The notes below the pieces were generated by a model, which saw only the letters and a program-made list of their open reading frames with translations, did not search any database and was not told where the DNA came from. From Tubulanus polymorphus (Eukaryota; Nemertea; Palaeonemertea; Tubulaniformes; Tubulanidae), in NCBI RefSeq assembly GCF_964204645.1, contig NC_134030.1, positions 13,103,447 to 13,167,446 on the forward strand: a stretch of 64,000 nt of DNA, read 5' to 3'. Below are positions 33,663 to 44,291 of this stretch, in pieces (position 1 is the stretch's first letter; every line of letters begins with the position of its first letter). Made by a program: the position numbers and the translations under genes.

Positions 33663-35584
33663 CGCCCGGCGTAAGCGTGATTTAAGTACACATATAAATT
33701 TGAAAGAGTTATCAATATATACACGATTTTAAACTACTATCCCATATTCATTAATACAAAATTTGAAAGTACACATTGTTCATTAATACAAATTGTCGGA
33801 TTGCTCCGCCGCCGCGATGGCCGTGATCTTCTCCTCTGCTGCAACGGCAGCAGCTCTTTTCGGTCGCACATTCGCTTCTCCCGCTGTTTTTGTAGCCGAA
33901 TATTTCGATACGGATGCAAAATCGGTTGACGCATAAACTTCGAGAGGGTACAGTTTCGGCAACGCTCTATTCGTGTGACCTCTCGCGGTTTTTAACGAAA
34001 CATTGCGTACTTTTCCGTCCTTTCCACGATGTAATTCCGTAATTACGCCAAGTCGCCATTTCAATCGTGGCCCATCATCGTGAATTTGAACGACCGAACC
34101 TTTTCTCACTAATTCCGTATCAACTCCCTTACATTTCTGATATTCGCGCAAATTTAACAAGTATTCACCTTTCCAGCGTCTCTTATATTCACTGAGTAGC
34201 AAGGAAATATATTTCATCCTACGTGTTAACAATTCGCGAGTGACACAAAAGTTCGGATCATTCAACTCATAATCTCGCACACTAGGTTGAGGTAACCCGG
34301 TTATCCGGTGACCGAACATTAACATGGATGGCGTCAAAGCTTCTAAATCTGAAACATCTGAAGTTAGATAGGTCAACGGCCTATCATTTAAATGAGATTC
34401 AACTTCAATTAAAAAAGTATTTAACTCATCATAGGTAAGTAGAGCTCTACCGAGTACTTTTTTTGTTATATTTTTCACCAACCCAATCAATCGTTCGTAA
34501 AACCCCCCTTGCCAGGGGGCCCTCTTAGCTATGAATAGCCATTTCACCCTGTTCACGGATAGATAGTCCGTTACTTCAACCGATGAAATAATTTCATCTA
34601 GAATTTTATACGCCGATGTAAATGTTGTTGCGTTATCAGAAACACAAGTCCTCGGCAAACCTCTACGACCTGCAAACCTACGTAACGCTAACAAAAAACA
34701 ATCAGGAGTTAAATCCCGAACTAGCTCTAAATGCACCGCTCTACTGACCGCACATGTAAATAAACAAACGTGGCATTTAGAGGTTTCGCCACCAGATCCC
34801 TTAATCACAAGTGGACCTAAATAATCAATACCAGTATGGTGAAAGACTGGAACCTCTGAAACTCTGATACCAGGTAGTGAAGGAGGTAACGGTAAGAAAA
34901 AGGGTCTACCATGCACACGTTTGCACTTAACAGCATGATTTCAGTAGGTCCTTTACTCTTTGACGGATACTCGGTATCCAATATTTACATCGAATATCGG
35001 CAACAGTAGCATTAACGCCTTGATGCATTATTCTGAAATGTGATCGACGAATCACCAAATTGACATACTGGTGATATTTTGGAAGCAGTATTGGTCGTTT
35101 AGCCAAATCGTCCAAATCTGCATTCTCTAACCGACCATTCGAACGAATCAAGCCATCATTACCAATAAACAACTGTAAATCTTTTGTCAACCTGTCAACA
35201 ACCGGAGCTCTAAATGACTTGTCACCCGACAATCGCGCAAACACCAGAGGATATTCCGATCTTTGAATACACAATAACCACACTTTCTCAGAATTGTTTA
35301 GATCATCAGCCGAAATACTGTCAAAGTTTCTATCAGAAACTGTTACCTTACAATTATTTATGAAACGAAGTACTAAGGTAGTCATTCTGAACAACTTAGT
35401 TAATGACGAGAAACCATCTGCATCTACTACTTTCGAAATGCCGACAGGTTCACTTTTTTCAATTGAAACATATTGTACACATGTAGATGTATTTATGTGT
35501 ATAATCGGAATTTGATTTATTCGATCTGCGATGTCAATTGGACCGCACAACAACTGCCCGTTAGAAAATAGGCATTGTGCAGAT

Positions 35585-36508
35585 TGTCACGATTGCCACG
35601 TGACCGGGAAACCTCAAACCACTTAACGGAGACTCGTCACGTTGGAAATGAATATGTTTATTTACACTATGTACAGATAGTAGCAGACAGATACTTATAT
35701 TCGGCGCAATAACGATCTTGGCTGCATCAAATCATGCGGTCCGCAATGGATCGCTGCACTTGCAGGGAGCAAGACGGAAAATCGCTCGGCACTTGTAGCC
35801 GGGAAAAGTGATAATATCGATGCGGCACGTATGCGTCAAATCATGCGGTCCGCAATGGATCGCTGCACTTGCAGGAAGCAAGACGGAAAATCGCTCGGCA
35901 CTTGTAGCCGGGAAAAGTGATAATATCGATGCGGCACGTATAGCCGGAAATACAATAATCCACTGGCAGGCGTTAGCTACAAAATATAAGCTAGACACAA
36001 AAACACATTTTGAGTATCATGCGAATACTACAAATAATGATTTGAAGTTACCTAAATGAACTACCTATCATTAGATTAATCATTACTTTAACTATGTAAG
36101 AACACAACTACAATTATACTTAATATAGAATTATAAGTAAATGTCAAAAAGGACGTAAGAATCCCACTTAAATATTTAAGTTGCAATAACCTTTACTAAA
36201 TTCCGACGTTTACGCCAAGAAACTACTGAATTGTTACTATTAATCACGGAAAACTAGAAAATATAAAACTCGTGTAAAACTTACCCCACGTATCGGGCAA
36301 AGCGCGCTCGTGGCAGCTGCGATATACACTCGACGCAGGCTTATGATATACTGCCACGATGTATGGCCAGTAAGGGCTTATAAATGCCGTAAAAGTTACG
36401 GTCAACAGAGCAAGGTACACCTAGCTAACATAATAAAGCAAGGGTACGCTGAGTGAAGATATATAGATTTGACACGTAGTTATTTATCGACCCCATTCGG
36501 TCGTGACA
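35585..36508. mobile_element. Solo LTR with perfect 5-bp target duplication
   Basis: It begins TGTCACGA and ends with the inverse TCGTGACA. CAGAT immediately precedes (35580-35584) and follows (36509-36513) it. Removing the insert and one CAGAT brings the two halves of the BEL frame back into register, which confirms the boundaries. TG...CA ends with a 5-bp duplication fit an LTR retrotransposon (Ty3/gypsy or BEL), and there is no internal coding sequence. It carries an internal tandem duplication at 35727-35943. Confidence 0.93.
35727..35943. repeat. Tandem duplication of 109 bp inside the solo LTR
   Basis: Two adjacent copies (35727-35835, 35836-35943) starting TCAAATCATGCGGTCCGC differ at one or two bases (GCAGGGAGC against GCAGGAAGC). 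The near identity suggests a recent duplication. Confidence 0.95.
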
Positions 36509-36820
36509 CAGATACGCCTCAAGTCAATAAATCAGCTGGATTTCTATCACCATTACAAAATTGCCACTTATCAAAGTCACAAATAGATTTTATAGCACGA
36601 ATTCTATTGGCAACAAATTCTGGTAATTTTTTATCACTTCTCAGCCAACTCAACACAATCTGACTATCCGAATAATATTGCGTTTCGATTACAGGATACG
36701 ATTGTTTTAATTCATCACAAAAATATTGCCCTAATTTAGAAAAAAATAATACCCATATACTGAAATACACGCAAAGAAAACAGCGCCGAATCTCGGAATG
36801 ACAATACACGCGCTGCAGTT

Positions 36821-37249
36821 AAAGAGCCATAGGAAAAAAACTAGGCAAGATATCTTAAAATTTCAAAGTTCACCTGAAAGGGGGCATTTATGCTCACAGT
36901 TCCTGAAATGTTTGGATTTTTTAGAAAATTATTTCTGAAAATAACGAACTTCAAAGTTCAGTACCCTTGATTTCTATGTGCACGGAAAAAACTGACCGCC
37001 AATTTTTATATCGCTCTCATGTCGCATTGTTGCAAATTTAAAAAATGATTTTTACATAACTGAAAACTAGAGATTTATGCGGTTTGAATGTTGCTGAAAC
37101 TGTCAAAATCCATCCATGGACAGATGAAATATGATACAACACACATCACGGATAGTTTTTAAAAAAGAGAAAAAAACGACCCAACAATACGGGACAAAAG
37201 TACCCTAACAAAATGGCGGCTAACAACTGTAAAATGGTTTATTGTGTTA
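36821..37249. other. Right flank of the BEL block, no gene seen
   Basis: Host-like sequence with two TTCAAAGTTCA motifs (near 36867 and 36950). No coding match. It ends where the Polinton zinc-ribbon gene resumes. Confidence 0.45.
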
Positions 37250-37383
37250 ATCTAGATCTTAAGCATTGTTTCAATCTAAAATCAAGATCTGTTTTATATC
37301 TTTCTCTCATATATTCTGTCATATAATCATTGTAAGCTTCTCTATTATCTTCTCGATATTGCTTGGTATATAGTTTAGTACAA

Positions 37384-37598
37384 TAAGATAAAATCCCACT
37401 ATTTACAGATTAAAAGAATTTAAAAACCAGAATTTATTTATTAAATCTAAAATATTTAAAAGACACGACGTTTCGATCTCACCCTAGAGATCATCATTTA
37501 TTTAATAAATAAATTCTAGTTTTTAAATTCTTTTAATCTGTAAATAGTGGGATTTTATCTTATTATCCGTTCGCCACGTTTGAGTGTGGTCATCGTTC
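37384..37598. mobile_element. PLE terminal repeat insertion with 15-bp target duplication
   Basis: 215 bp flanked by the exact duplication TATAGTTTAGTACAA (37369-37383 and 37599-37613). The ends are near-perfect inverted arms of 63 bp (37384-37446, 37500-37562; TAAGATAAAATCCCACT...). The centre holds a hammerhead-like motif. There is no protein-coding sequence, so it is a minimal, retrotransposed terminal-repeat copy of a different PLE family from that at 25 kb. Confidence 0.85.
37466..37500 (-). ncRNA. Hammerhead-ribozyme-like motif in PLE repeat
   Basis: The minus strand reads TGATGATCTCTAGGGTGAGA, then TCGAAACGTCGTG. That gives a 6-bp stem II (GATCTC/GAGATC) between a TGAT half-core and GAAA, the hammerhead arrangement usual in Penelope-like terminal repeats. 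The base before TGATGA is A rather than C, so activity is doubtful. Confidence 0.6.
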
Positions 37599-37784
37599 TA
37601 TAGTTTAGTACAAGTTTTACAGCAATATTGAAAACCATCTTTGCTAATCTTACGCTTACTAAATTCTGTTAAAGCTAATTTATCTAATTCACAATTTAGA
37701 ACACTTCTTGTAGTATATATTTATAACGCCAGTGTTATTTGTAATATTTATAGTTTGTGGTTGTTCTGATTCCATTTATTATAC

Positions 37785-38258
37785 ATATTTTTTTACTAAA
37801 TTGATTTTAGAAGTTCAATGATTTAAATATGAATTATTTCAATCACACTTTACTCACACTTTTAATGTTTAAAAATCTACTCATACAAATATGAATATTG
37901 AAATAATGTTTAAAATATACCTATGTATTAGATACCCTATTAGATACCCTATTATATACCCTAATACCTACCTATGTATTAGATACCCTATTAGATACCT
38001 TAATACTTAAAACCCCTTTTTTAAAATAAATATTATTTATACAATTTTCAACCAATTTATTTTTATTTTTTCAACTAATATATGAATAAGTTTGAAAATA
38101 ATAAAGGTTATTTATTATTACTGAGGTTTCAATATAAATTAAAAAAATATATAATTTAAGGTATTTTCAAATAATATGTATTAGATATGTATTAGATACC
38201 GTAATACTTAAAACCCCCTTTTTTATTTACTATTATTTTATACAATTTTCAACCTTTA
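37785..38258. other. Polinton intergenic spacer with repeats
   Basis: 37785-37915 matches 52720-52860 in the same orientation (GATTTTAGAAGTTCAATGATT, CACACTTTACTCACACTTTTA), so a subterminal segment is duplicated inside the element. Next come two related blocks (37917-38055, 38160-38255) of repeated TATTAGATACC units, each closed by AATACTTAAAACCCC and ATACAATTTTCAACC. No gene. Confidence 0.75.
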
Positions 38259-39056
38259 TTACTTTTTGAGTGTTAGATAATTACTTTCTGAATCACTTTC
38301 ATCATCACTCTCCAATTCATCATCAAACCCTAACCATTTATTCAAATGCTCTACCGTATCTTCATCATTAGTTGTTTCATTGTTATGCTTATTCATCCAA
38401 TCAAATTTATCATTATTTTCTACTTTATGTTTCATAGAATCTTTATTATCAATATGCTTATCTGTAACTATATTTTCATTATCATCTTTCTTAGTGTTTG
38501 ATCCTAATATTTTATTAGCATCGGTTAAATCTAATTCATCTTTATTAGCAACACCTAATAATAAATCTTCATATAATTCTTTACCATTTACTTTTTTATT
38601 TGAAACAAACTTTGTAACATATCTAAATGGGTGTTCTATAAATTCGCTTAAACCAACACGTTCTATTACATTAGTAATATGTATCTTTGTATTCATATGT
38701 TTATTCCAATTTGATGGAGCGTTTGAATATTCGCCTTTACAATAATCACAATAATTTCTATTTTCACTAATATCTAATATTATTTCATTATTAGATGAAG
38801 AAGGTATTACATTATTAGATGTAGAAGGTATTACATTATTAGATGTAGAAGGTATTACATTATTATCAATTACATTACTTAAATTATCAACAACACCACT
38901 TTTATTATTATCGATTTCTATTAGTTTAGTTTTATAAATTTTGAAAATAGGATCAAATATCAAAGCTATATTACAAGGTATTACATAATATAAACCATCA
39001 TTATTTTCATGTGTATCGATGTATGGAATATTTTTATATACTTTACCTCCTTCTAT
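38259..39056 (-). pseudogene. Polinton C2H2 zinc-finger protein, start codon lost
   Basis: The open frame extends upstream of the first ATG (38963) to 39056, where the conserved TATAATAA context is followed by ATA instead of ATG, so the real start seems to be mutated. Residues about 80-100 are a tandem repeat of STSNNVIP (27-bp DNA units, three to four copies). A single C2H2 finger (CDYCKGEYSNAPSNWNKHM...H) follows, and the C-terminal 120 residues are acidic and Asn/Asp-rich. It may be a nucleic-acid-binding virion or regulatory protein; the function is unknown. Confidence 0.65.
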
Positions 39057-39088
39057 TTATTATATAAATTTTTATTTAAGTTAAAATT

Positions 39089-40327
39089 CTAATACATGAC
39101 ACTATTTAATTGAGAATTTACAATATTTAATTGCGCGTCAGATATAATATAAATGTGCATTTTAAAATTTTTGATTCCTTTATTCTTTGTCATGAATAAT
39201 TATATTCCATCTTTAGTGTTTTGTAATTTTTTTCCAGAACCATGTAATGAATTATCCTCTGTTGTTCTAAAATCTAACCATAATGCATATTTATTACCGG
39301 TATAATAATCAATTTGATTAATATTACAATTTTCAGATGATTTTACTTTTTCATTCATAAAATGTTTTCTAATTTCTGGCCATTGATCTATCATTCTCAT
39401 TCCTTGACAAAATATTTTATTTGCTATTCCTTCGATAGTTATTTCTACTTTTGCTATTTCAGGATTATAATAATTATCAACATTTATTGCACCATTAGTA
39501 TATGTTGCAATGGTAAAAAATATTAATATACCTTTAATAGATCTTCTTGGAAAGTTAATATTCTAATTAATAATTTCATCATTTGCATTAATAGTTACAG
39601 TTTTAAATTGATCAATATAATCATTTAAAAATGAAAATCCTTGATTGTATTGAGTTTGAATTATACTTGAAATATTTTCATCAGTTACTGTATCATGTTC
39701 TAAACATATATTCGATAATTTATAACCCATATCTTTATTAACGCTAGATATTACAATTTCATTTACAGGAGCAAATGTTATTTCGAATATAACGTCTTCT
39801 TGAATTGCGTATTTATATAAAGGCGCATTATTATTTATCAATTCAAAGTCTAATGGAATTTTATATTTGCTTCCATATATACTTTTTATCTATAGCATTA
39901 GTTAATATTGCGCTATTAGCTTCTGATCTTAATTTATTTTGGTTTTCTGATTGGATTCCTTGAAATATCATATTATTTCTATTTTCTTTTGTTAACCATA
40001 AATCTTTATAATGCATAAATAAATTATAATCATCTAATGAGAAAACTGTTTCTGGACCAATCTTTATGGTTAATTTTTAATCAAATATCTTCCAACATTA
40101 TCAACAACATAATTATTATTATTATCGGTTACTTTTATATTGGCTGATAAATAAATACTATTTGGAACATAAAAAGTATTTTGTGTTAATCGAGGAATTC
40201 TAACATATAAAGTTTCATCGGGATTAATATTTGAAGGGTTATGAGTAATTATATGATGTGATCTTTCTGCTTTAATAGCATTAGATATTCTATGATTCTT
40301 AGAAGGATTGATATAACTCCCACTCAT
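39089..40327 (-). pseudogene. Polinton major capsid protein (double jelly-roll)
   Basis: Start 40327 (AATAAATG). The N-terminal block RIPRLTQNTFYVPNSIYLSANI with DNVGRYLIKN is the signature of Polinton/adintovirus hexon-like capsids. After a frameshift at about 40070 the protein continues (GPETVFSLDDYNLFMHYKDLW), shifts again near 39885 to LINNNAPLYKYA, meets a stop at 39563, and resumes to GSGKKLQNTKDGI and the terminal ISDAQLNIVNSQLNSVMY at 39089. At about 413 codons it is on the short side for the family. Two frameshifts and at least two stops make it non-functional. It would have formed the trimeric capsid facets. Confidence 0.9.
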
Positions 40328-40367
40328 TTATTTAACAAAAAAATCAATTATTTATTTTTGATTATGT

Positions 40368-41828
40368 TTACCTGATATTTTTGGATATCATATTTACTAA
40401 CCCAAAAATAATAGCACTTACAACTGTAATTAAAAATAAAATAATATGTTCAGCAGCAAAGTTAATAATGTTTCCTGCAGATTTCAATATAAAACCAACA
40501 ATTGATGCAATAACTCCGGGCAATGCTGCAGCAGATTTTTTAGATAGTTCCCATAAATATTTTGCTAATTTCTTTAAACCATCTTTAACTTTATCTTGTA
40601 TAGAATTATTATCATTCGGGGGTTTATCTGGTTTATTTGGAGTAGGAGTAGATTTCAGTGAATTTGATATAGCTAAACCTATTGTTGTAAATAACATAGT
40701 TACAGCTGTTAGAATTGAAAGAATTGTTATTCCTTCTAATTTAAATAATAATTTTATTCTATCTTTCAATGATATTTCAGAATTTGGTTTTATCAACAAA
40801 TCTTTAAAAATAACTTTTAATCTATTAATATTATAATCATATGATTTTAATAATGATTTAATTTCTTCTTTTTGTAATTCTATATTATATTCTAAATCAT
40901 TTTTTTCTTTTTCTAAATATGCATTTCTTTTTTTAAATTCAATTTCCTCAATAACTTTATAATCTCTATCTAATTTTAATTGTTCTATTTCTTTAATTTT
41001 ATCAGTTCTGTCTTTTTCCAAAGTTCTAATTTTAAAATCTCTTATACTTTTATCATGCGCAATTTTATCAGCTTCATTTCTTATACTAATAATTTCTCTT
41101 ATTGCTTTATCAGAAAATATATCGAAATCTTCTAATTCTTGATCTGTTGCATCAAGTAATCCATTTGGTAAAAGTTTTTCAATTGGAACTTTATTTGATT
41201 TAAGTTTACTAGTTTTGGAAGTTATATTCTGTTCAGAAGTTGTTTCTGGTTCTAAATTATTATCGATTGTTTTAAATAATTCATTAATTGTTTGTTTAAA
41301 TACTCTTTCATTTTGATTTATTTCTTCTTGTGTTACATCTTCTATTTTATTACTATTTCTTATTCTTTTAATTCTAGATAGGTCTAACTTAAGCAAAGTT
41401 GATTCTGCTAATATTTTGTCTTGTTTTTTATAAGAGATATCAATATAATAATCATCTTGCAAATGATAATAATATTCACCATCTAAAAACTTTAATTCTT
41501 TTACTAAAAGTCTGGCGCCTCTATCATTGATATTATCTCCAGATTTTTCAAATACATGTTTGAAATTATAAATATATTCATTATATTCTAAATTTTGCTA
41601 TAATAAACCTTGATTTTCATTTTCAGGATTTATTCTCGATCTAGTTCTTCTATCAAATTCATCTGTTGATGGGCCTTTAGAACCACTATCTGCTAAATTA
41701 GAATTATATGCTGATTCATCATCATTATCAATATTAGTACCAGCAGACACATAATCATCATTGTTAGTATTGACATCATTATTATTTCCCATTTCTCCTA
41801 TTTCATAAGCTTCTCCACCTTCTTCCAT
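40368..41828 (-). pseudogene. Polinton coiled-coil membrane protein with one amber stop
   Basis: A single frame of 486 codons from ATG 41828 (TAAATG) to 40368, interrupted only by TAG at 41598-41600. It has an acidic Asn-rich N-terminus (about 60 residues) and a conserved-looking block GARLLVKELKFLDGEYYY. A long charged coiled coil follows at about residues 210-330 (EIISIRNEADKIAHDKS, EKDRTDKIKEIEQLKLDRD). A hydrophobic span (ILTAVTMLFTTIGLAIS) comes next, then a Pro-rich linker, and C-terminal hydrophobic spans (PGVIASIVGFILKSAG; ILFLITVVSAIIFGLVNMI). It is likely a virion membrane or scaffold protein. The remainder of the frame is clean over 1.4 kb, unlike its neighbours. Confidence 0.7.
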
Positions 41829-41844
41829 TTACATAATAAAAAAA

Positions 41845-43159
41845 TTAAAATTTGAAATATAATATTCCTCCGATTACAATTCCTATACAAGTTAAAGCTA
41901 ATTTAGCATTTTCATGGGATTTATTATCATTATCAGTTTTAATTATATCATGTTGAATATCATCATTTTTAATATTTTCTGATGTATTGTAATCTTTTAT
42001 TTTAGAATCATTATTTAATTTAATATTATTAGTTTTAGTTTCTGTTGATTGAATATGTTTATTATTTTTTCACCTTCCATTAATTTTGGAGCAGTAATAA
42101 TCTTTTTATTTATATCATTTAATCCAAATGAATTTTTTATTGTTGCCGTTTTAATTAGATTATTGTAACCAATTATGTTTCCCATCTTTAGTACTAAATC
42201 ATTAGAAATAATTAATAGATTAGGGCCTCTACAATAATTTAGTCTTACATGAGATTTATCTAAATAATTTTGATATCTTACAATGTTTTCTGGAATTGAT
42301 CTATTTTTATCATTATGAATTGAATCTTCAAATAATACTTTGAATTGTTTCTGCGCATCGAATGAAGTGTTATCATTTCCAACTATTGGGGATCTTGTTT
42401 CAACTTGTGCACCTAAAATACATATCAAATAAGTTCTAATAGATTGATTTATTCTTTGTATTCAAGCTTTTGTAAAACCTTCACTATTTTCTAAAATGAA
42501 ATAAACCCAACCATTATTATTTTGTTGTTGTATATTATTATAATATTTTGGCAATTTAGTGTTCTTATATCTGAATTTGTCATTATTTTTCCAAATTCTT
42601 TAGTATATAATATTCCTAATCCACCCATTGTTCCAATTTTTGCTCTTAAATCTTTATTTGAATTAATACTAAATTCATTATATATTTTATAAAACTTAGA
42701 AAAATTAATATTATTATTCAATTCTTTAAAATATTTTGAACCTGGTAAAGGACATTCTAATTCATCTAATATTAATTTTATTTGAAAATAAGTATGAAAT
42801 CTAAAAAGTGATAACATCAATGGTAAACTTGGTTTGTTTAAATGATCATTCCAACTTATCCCACATCCTGTTGTTGCGCAATAAACAGCAAAATTTAATT
42901 GGTTCTGCCAATACTTCATATTAGATTTTAATAACCATCGTATTGCCTCATTTAAATTTTTAAAATTAATTGTATACACATGAAATATATTTTCCATCTT
43001 TACATGAAAATTATTACTTTCAGTAACGTAAATATATAAATCAATTAATGAATTTAAAACTTCATTTCTATATGAAATATCTTTATTAAAATCTATTGCA
43101 GGAATATTATATTTAATTGATTTATTATATTGGAAAGCTTTTGGAAAACTATCTACCAT
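41845..43159 (-). pseudogene. Polinton conserved protein with CATTGCG block
   Basis: Start 43159 (TATAAATG). Residues about 85-115 hold YWQNQLNFAVYCATTGCGIS, a motif I associate with a Polinton protein seen in many animals but never characterised. The frame shifts near 42550 (after YTKEFGKIMTNSDIRTLNC), has a TGA near 42470, and continues with LGAQVETRSPIVG, FDAQKQF, RSIPENIVRYQNYLDKSHV and FGLND. A frameshift near 42070 leads to a polar tail and a C-terminal membrane anchor (ALTCIGIVIGGILYFKF) ending at 41845. Total about 435 codons, probably a tail-anchored virion or entry/assembly protein; the function is unknown. Confidence 0.7.
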
Positions 43160-43175
43160 TTATATAATTAAAAAA

Positions 43176-43601
43176 CTAATAATTTATTAATTCTTTTAAT
43201 AATTTATCTTGTTCTTCAACTGTAATATGACCATTTAAACTTATCATATAATCTAGTGTATTCTTTAATTTATTAATTTCTTTTATATTAGTTTTCATTT
43301 TTTCTTTATTACTTTTTATATTTAATTTTGAACTTATACCGGTTAAAACACTTGATGATAATCCTAATACACCAATTGATATAGCTAAAGGTGTTAATGG
43401 TGAAAATATTGCTAGAAATGTTATTACAGAACTACTTAAAACCGAACCACTTATAATCAAATAATATATAATTTTACTTTTTAAATATTTTTTCTTTTTT
43501 ATCTTTAAGTCACTTTCAAATTCTAATATTTGTTTTTCTAAATATATTTTTAATTTAGTTTTATTTATATCATGAGGAATAATATCAATATTATCATCCA
43601 T
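43176..43601 (-). CDS. Polinton small membrane protein (two hydrophobic spans)
   Basis: An intact frame of 141 residues; start 43601 in a TTTTTTTTGCTTAATAAATG context. It has a charged N-terminus, hydrophobic spans at about residues 46-66 (YLIISGSVLSSSVITFLAIF) and 68-88 (PLTPLAISIGVLGLSSSVL), then a Lys-rich helix. It lies 16 bp from the next start and in the morphogenesis cluster, so a virion membrane role is inferred. Confidence 0.6.
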   Translation of the reverse strand: MDDNIDIIPHDINKTKLKIYLEKQILEFESDLKIKKKKYLKSKIIYYLIISGSVLSSSVITFLAIFSPLTPLAISIGVLGLSSSVLTGISSKLNIKSNKEKMKTNIKEINKLKNTLDYMISLNGHITVEEQDKLLKELINY

Positions 43602-43621
43602 TTATTAAGCAAAAAAAATTA

Positions 43622-44045
43622 CTAATTAGTAAACTTATAAGCAACAAATATAACAATAACAGTTCCGCCTAAAATCCATATTATTTCATATTTCTGTTGC
43701 TCTTTACTTGGGGTATAATAATCTGATAATTTAGGTTTGTATAGATGTAATTTTTCTTTATTTGTTACCGCGTTATATAAACTCATTGCATCATCAACTG
43801 ATTGAAAATCTCTGTGTGAAATCTTCTGATCATATAATTCCTTGTTAATATAATCCATATAGTTTTGTCTTTTTTCTCTATATTCTTCTGCTGCTTTATT
43901 GTATTTCTCTAATGCTAAGTTATGTCTTTTTTGTTCTGTTAATGATCCATTTTTATCAATATGTTTAAATAAATAACCACCACCAGTAAATGCTAAAGCG
44001 TCAACAAATTGCCGATCCTATAATAGTTATAACTGCAGAAGCCAT
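43622..44045 (-). pseudogene. Polinton small protein with N- and C-terminal membrane spans
   Basis: Start 44045 (TAAATG). A one-base insertion near 44015 shifts the frame after MASAVITIIGSA; it continues with ALAFTGGGYLFKHID, a charged helix (ALEKYNKAAEEYREKRQNY), FQSVDDAMSLYNAV and a C-terminal anchor (IIWILGGTVIVIFVAYKF) ending at 43622. The Gly-rich first span and the C-terminal span fit a virion membrane protein. I believe relatives occur in other Polintons, without known function. Confidence 0.6.
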
Positions 44046-44069
44046 TTATTTAGTAAAATAATTATGCAT

Positions 44070-44291
44070 TTATATGGGAGGAATATATTTTTGTTTTTCT
44101 AAATAATCAATAGTTAAATTAAATGAAGTTACTGCTAATGTTAATTTTAAAATATCATTTATATCAAATCTATCAACATTAACACTTCCCATTTTAAATA
44201 CTTTTTTTAATACCATTGAATGACCAACAGTTCCAACTGATAGTAATGCTCCATTATATAATCCAGTTATTATCCACTTATTATCACTCAT
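44070..44291 (-). CDS. Polinton 73-aa conserved small protein
   Basis: Intact; start 44291 in TTTTTTTGATAAATAAATG. It contains IITGLYNGALLSVGTVGHSM, a moderately hydrophobic N-terminal half, then DINDILKLTLAVTSFN and YLEKQKYIP. The start directly adjoins the stop of the upstream gene (44292). Probably a membrane-associated virion or assembly factor by context. Confidence 0.55.
   Translation of the reverse strand: MSDNKWIITGLYNGALLSVGTVGHSMVLKKVFKMGSVNVDRFDINDILKLTLAVTSFNLTIDYLEKQKYIPPI

Larger units (their letters stand above)
33783..36820 (-). pseudogene. BEL/Pao RNase H-integrase, split by a solo LTR
   Basis: The RNase H end (YYSDSQIVLSWLRSDKK, NPADLLT) lies at 36519-36809. The integrase follows at 35553-33783: zinc-binding H-H-C-C region (SHFRIMHQGVNATVADIR...KSC), core with GIDYLGPL (Asp), TCVSDNATTF (Asp) and PWQGGFYERLIG (Glu), and a C-terminal part with GSVVQIHDD and KLYPLE. 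A one-base insertion near 34930 breaks the frame after the zinc finger, and a TGA replaces an Arg codon after DLLT. A 924-bp solo LTR (35585-36508) separates RNase H and integrase. It lies upstream of its own gag-RT, so this belongs to a tandem or circularly permuted copy. Confidence 0.92.
37250..37775 (-). pseudogene. Polinton zinc-ribbon protein, interrupted
   Basis: Start 37775 in AATAAATG context (MESEQPQTINITNNT). After a frameshift, a cysteine pair pattern follows (C-x-L-x-LTEFSKRKISKDGF-x-CC-x2-C) that resembles the zinc-binding lead of HNH-like or zinc-ribbon proteins of large DNA viruses (C..C-K-LxEF-K...DG...C..C). A PLE terminal repeat of 215 bp interrupts it, and the remainder (TKQYREDNREAYNDYM, DFRLKQCLRSRL) runs to about 37250, where the BEL block begins. 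No catalytic HNH residues are visible in what is left. Confidence 0.6.
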
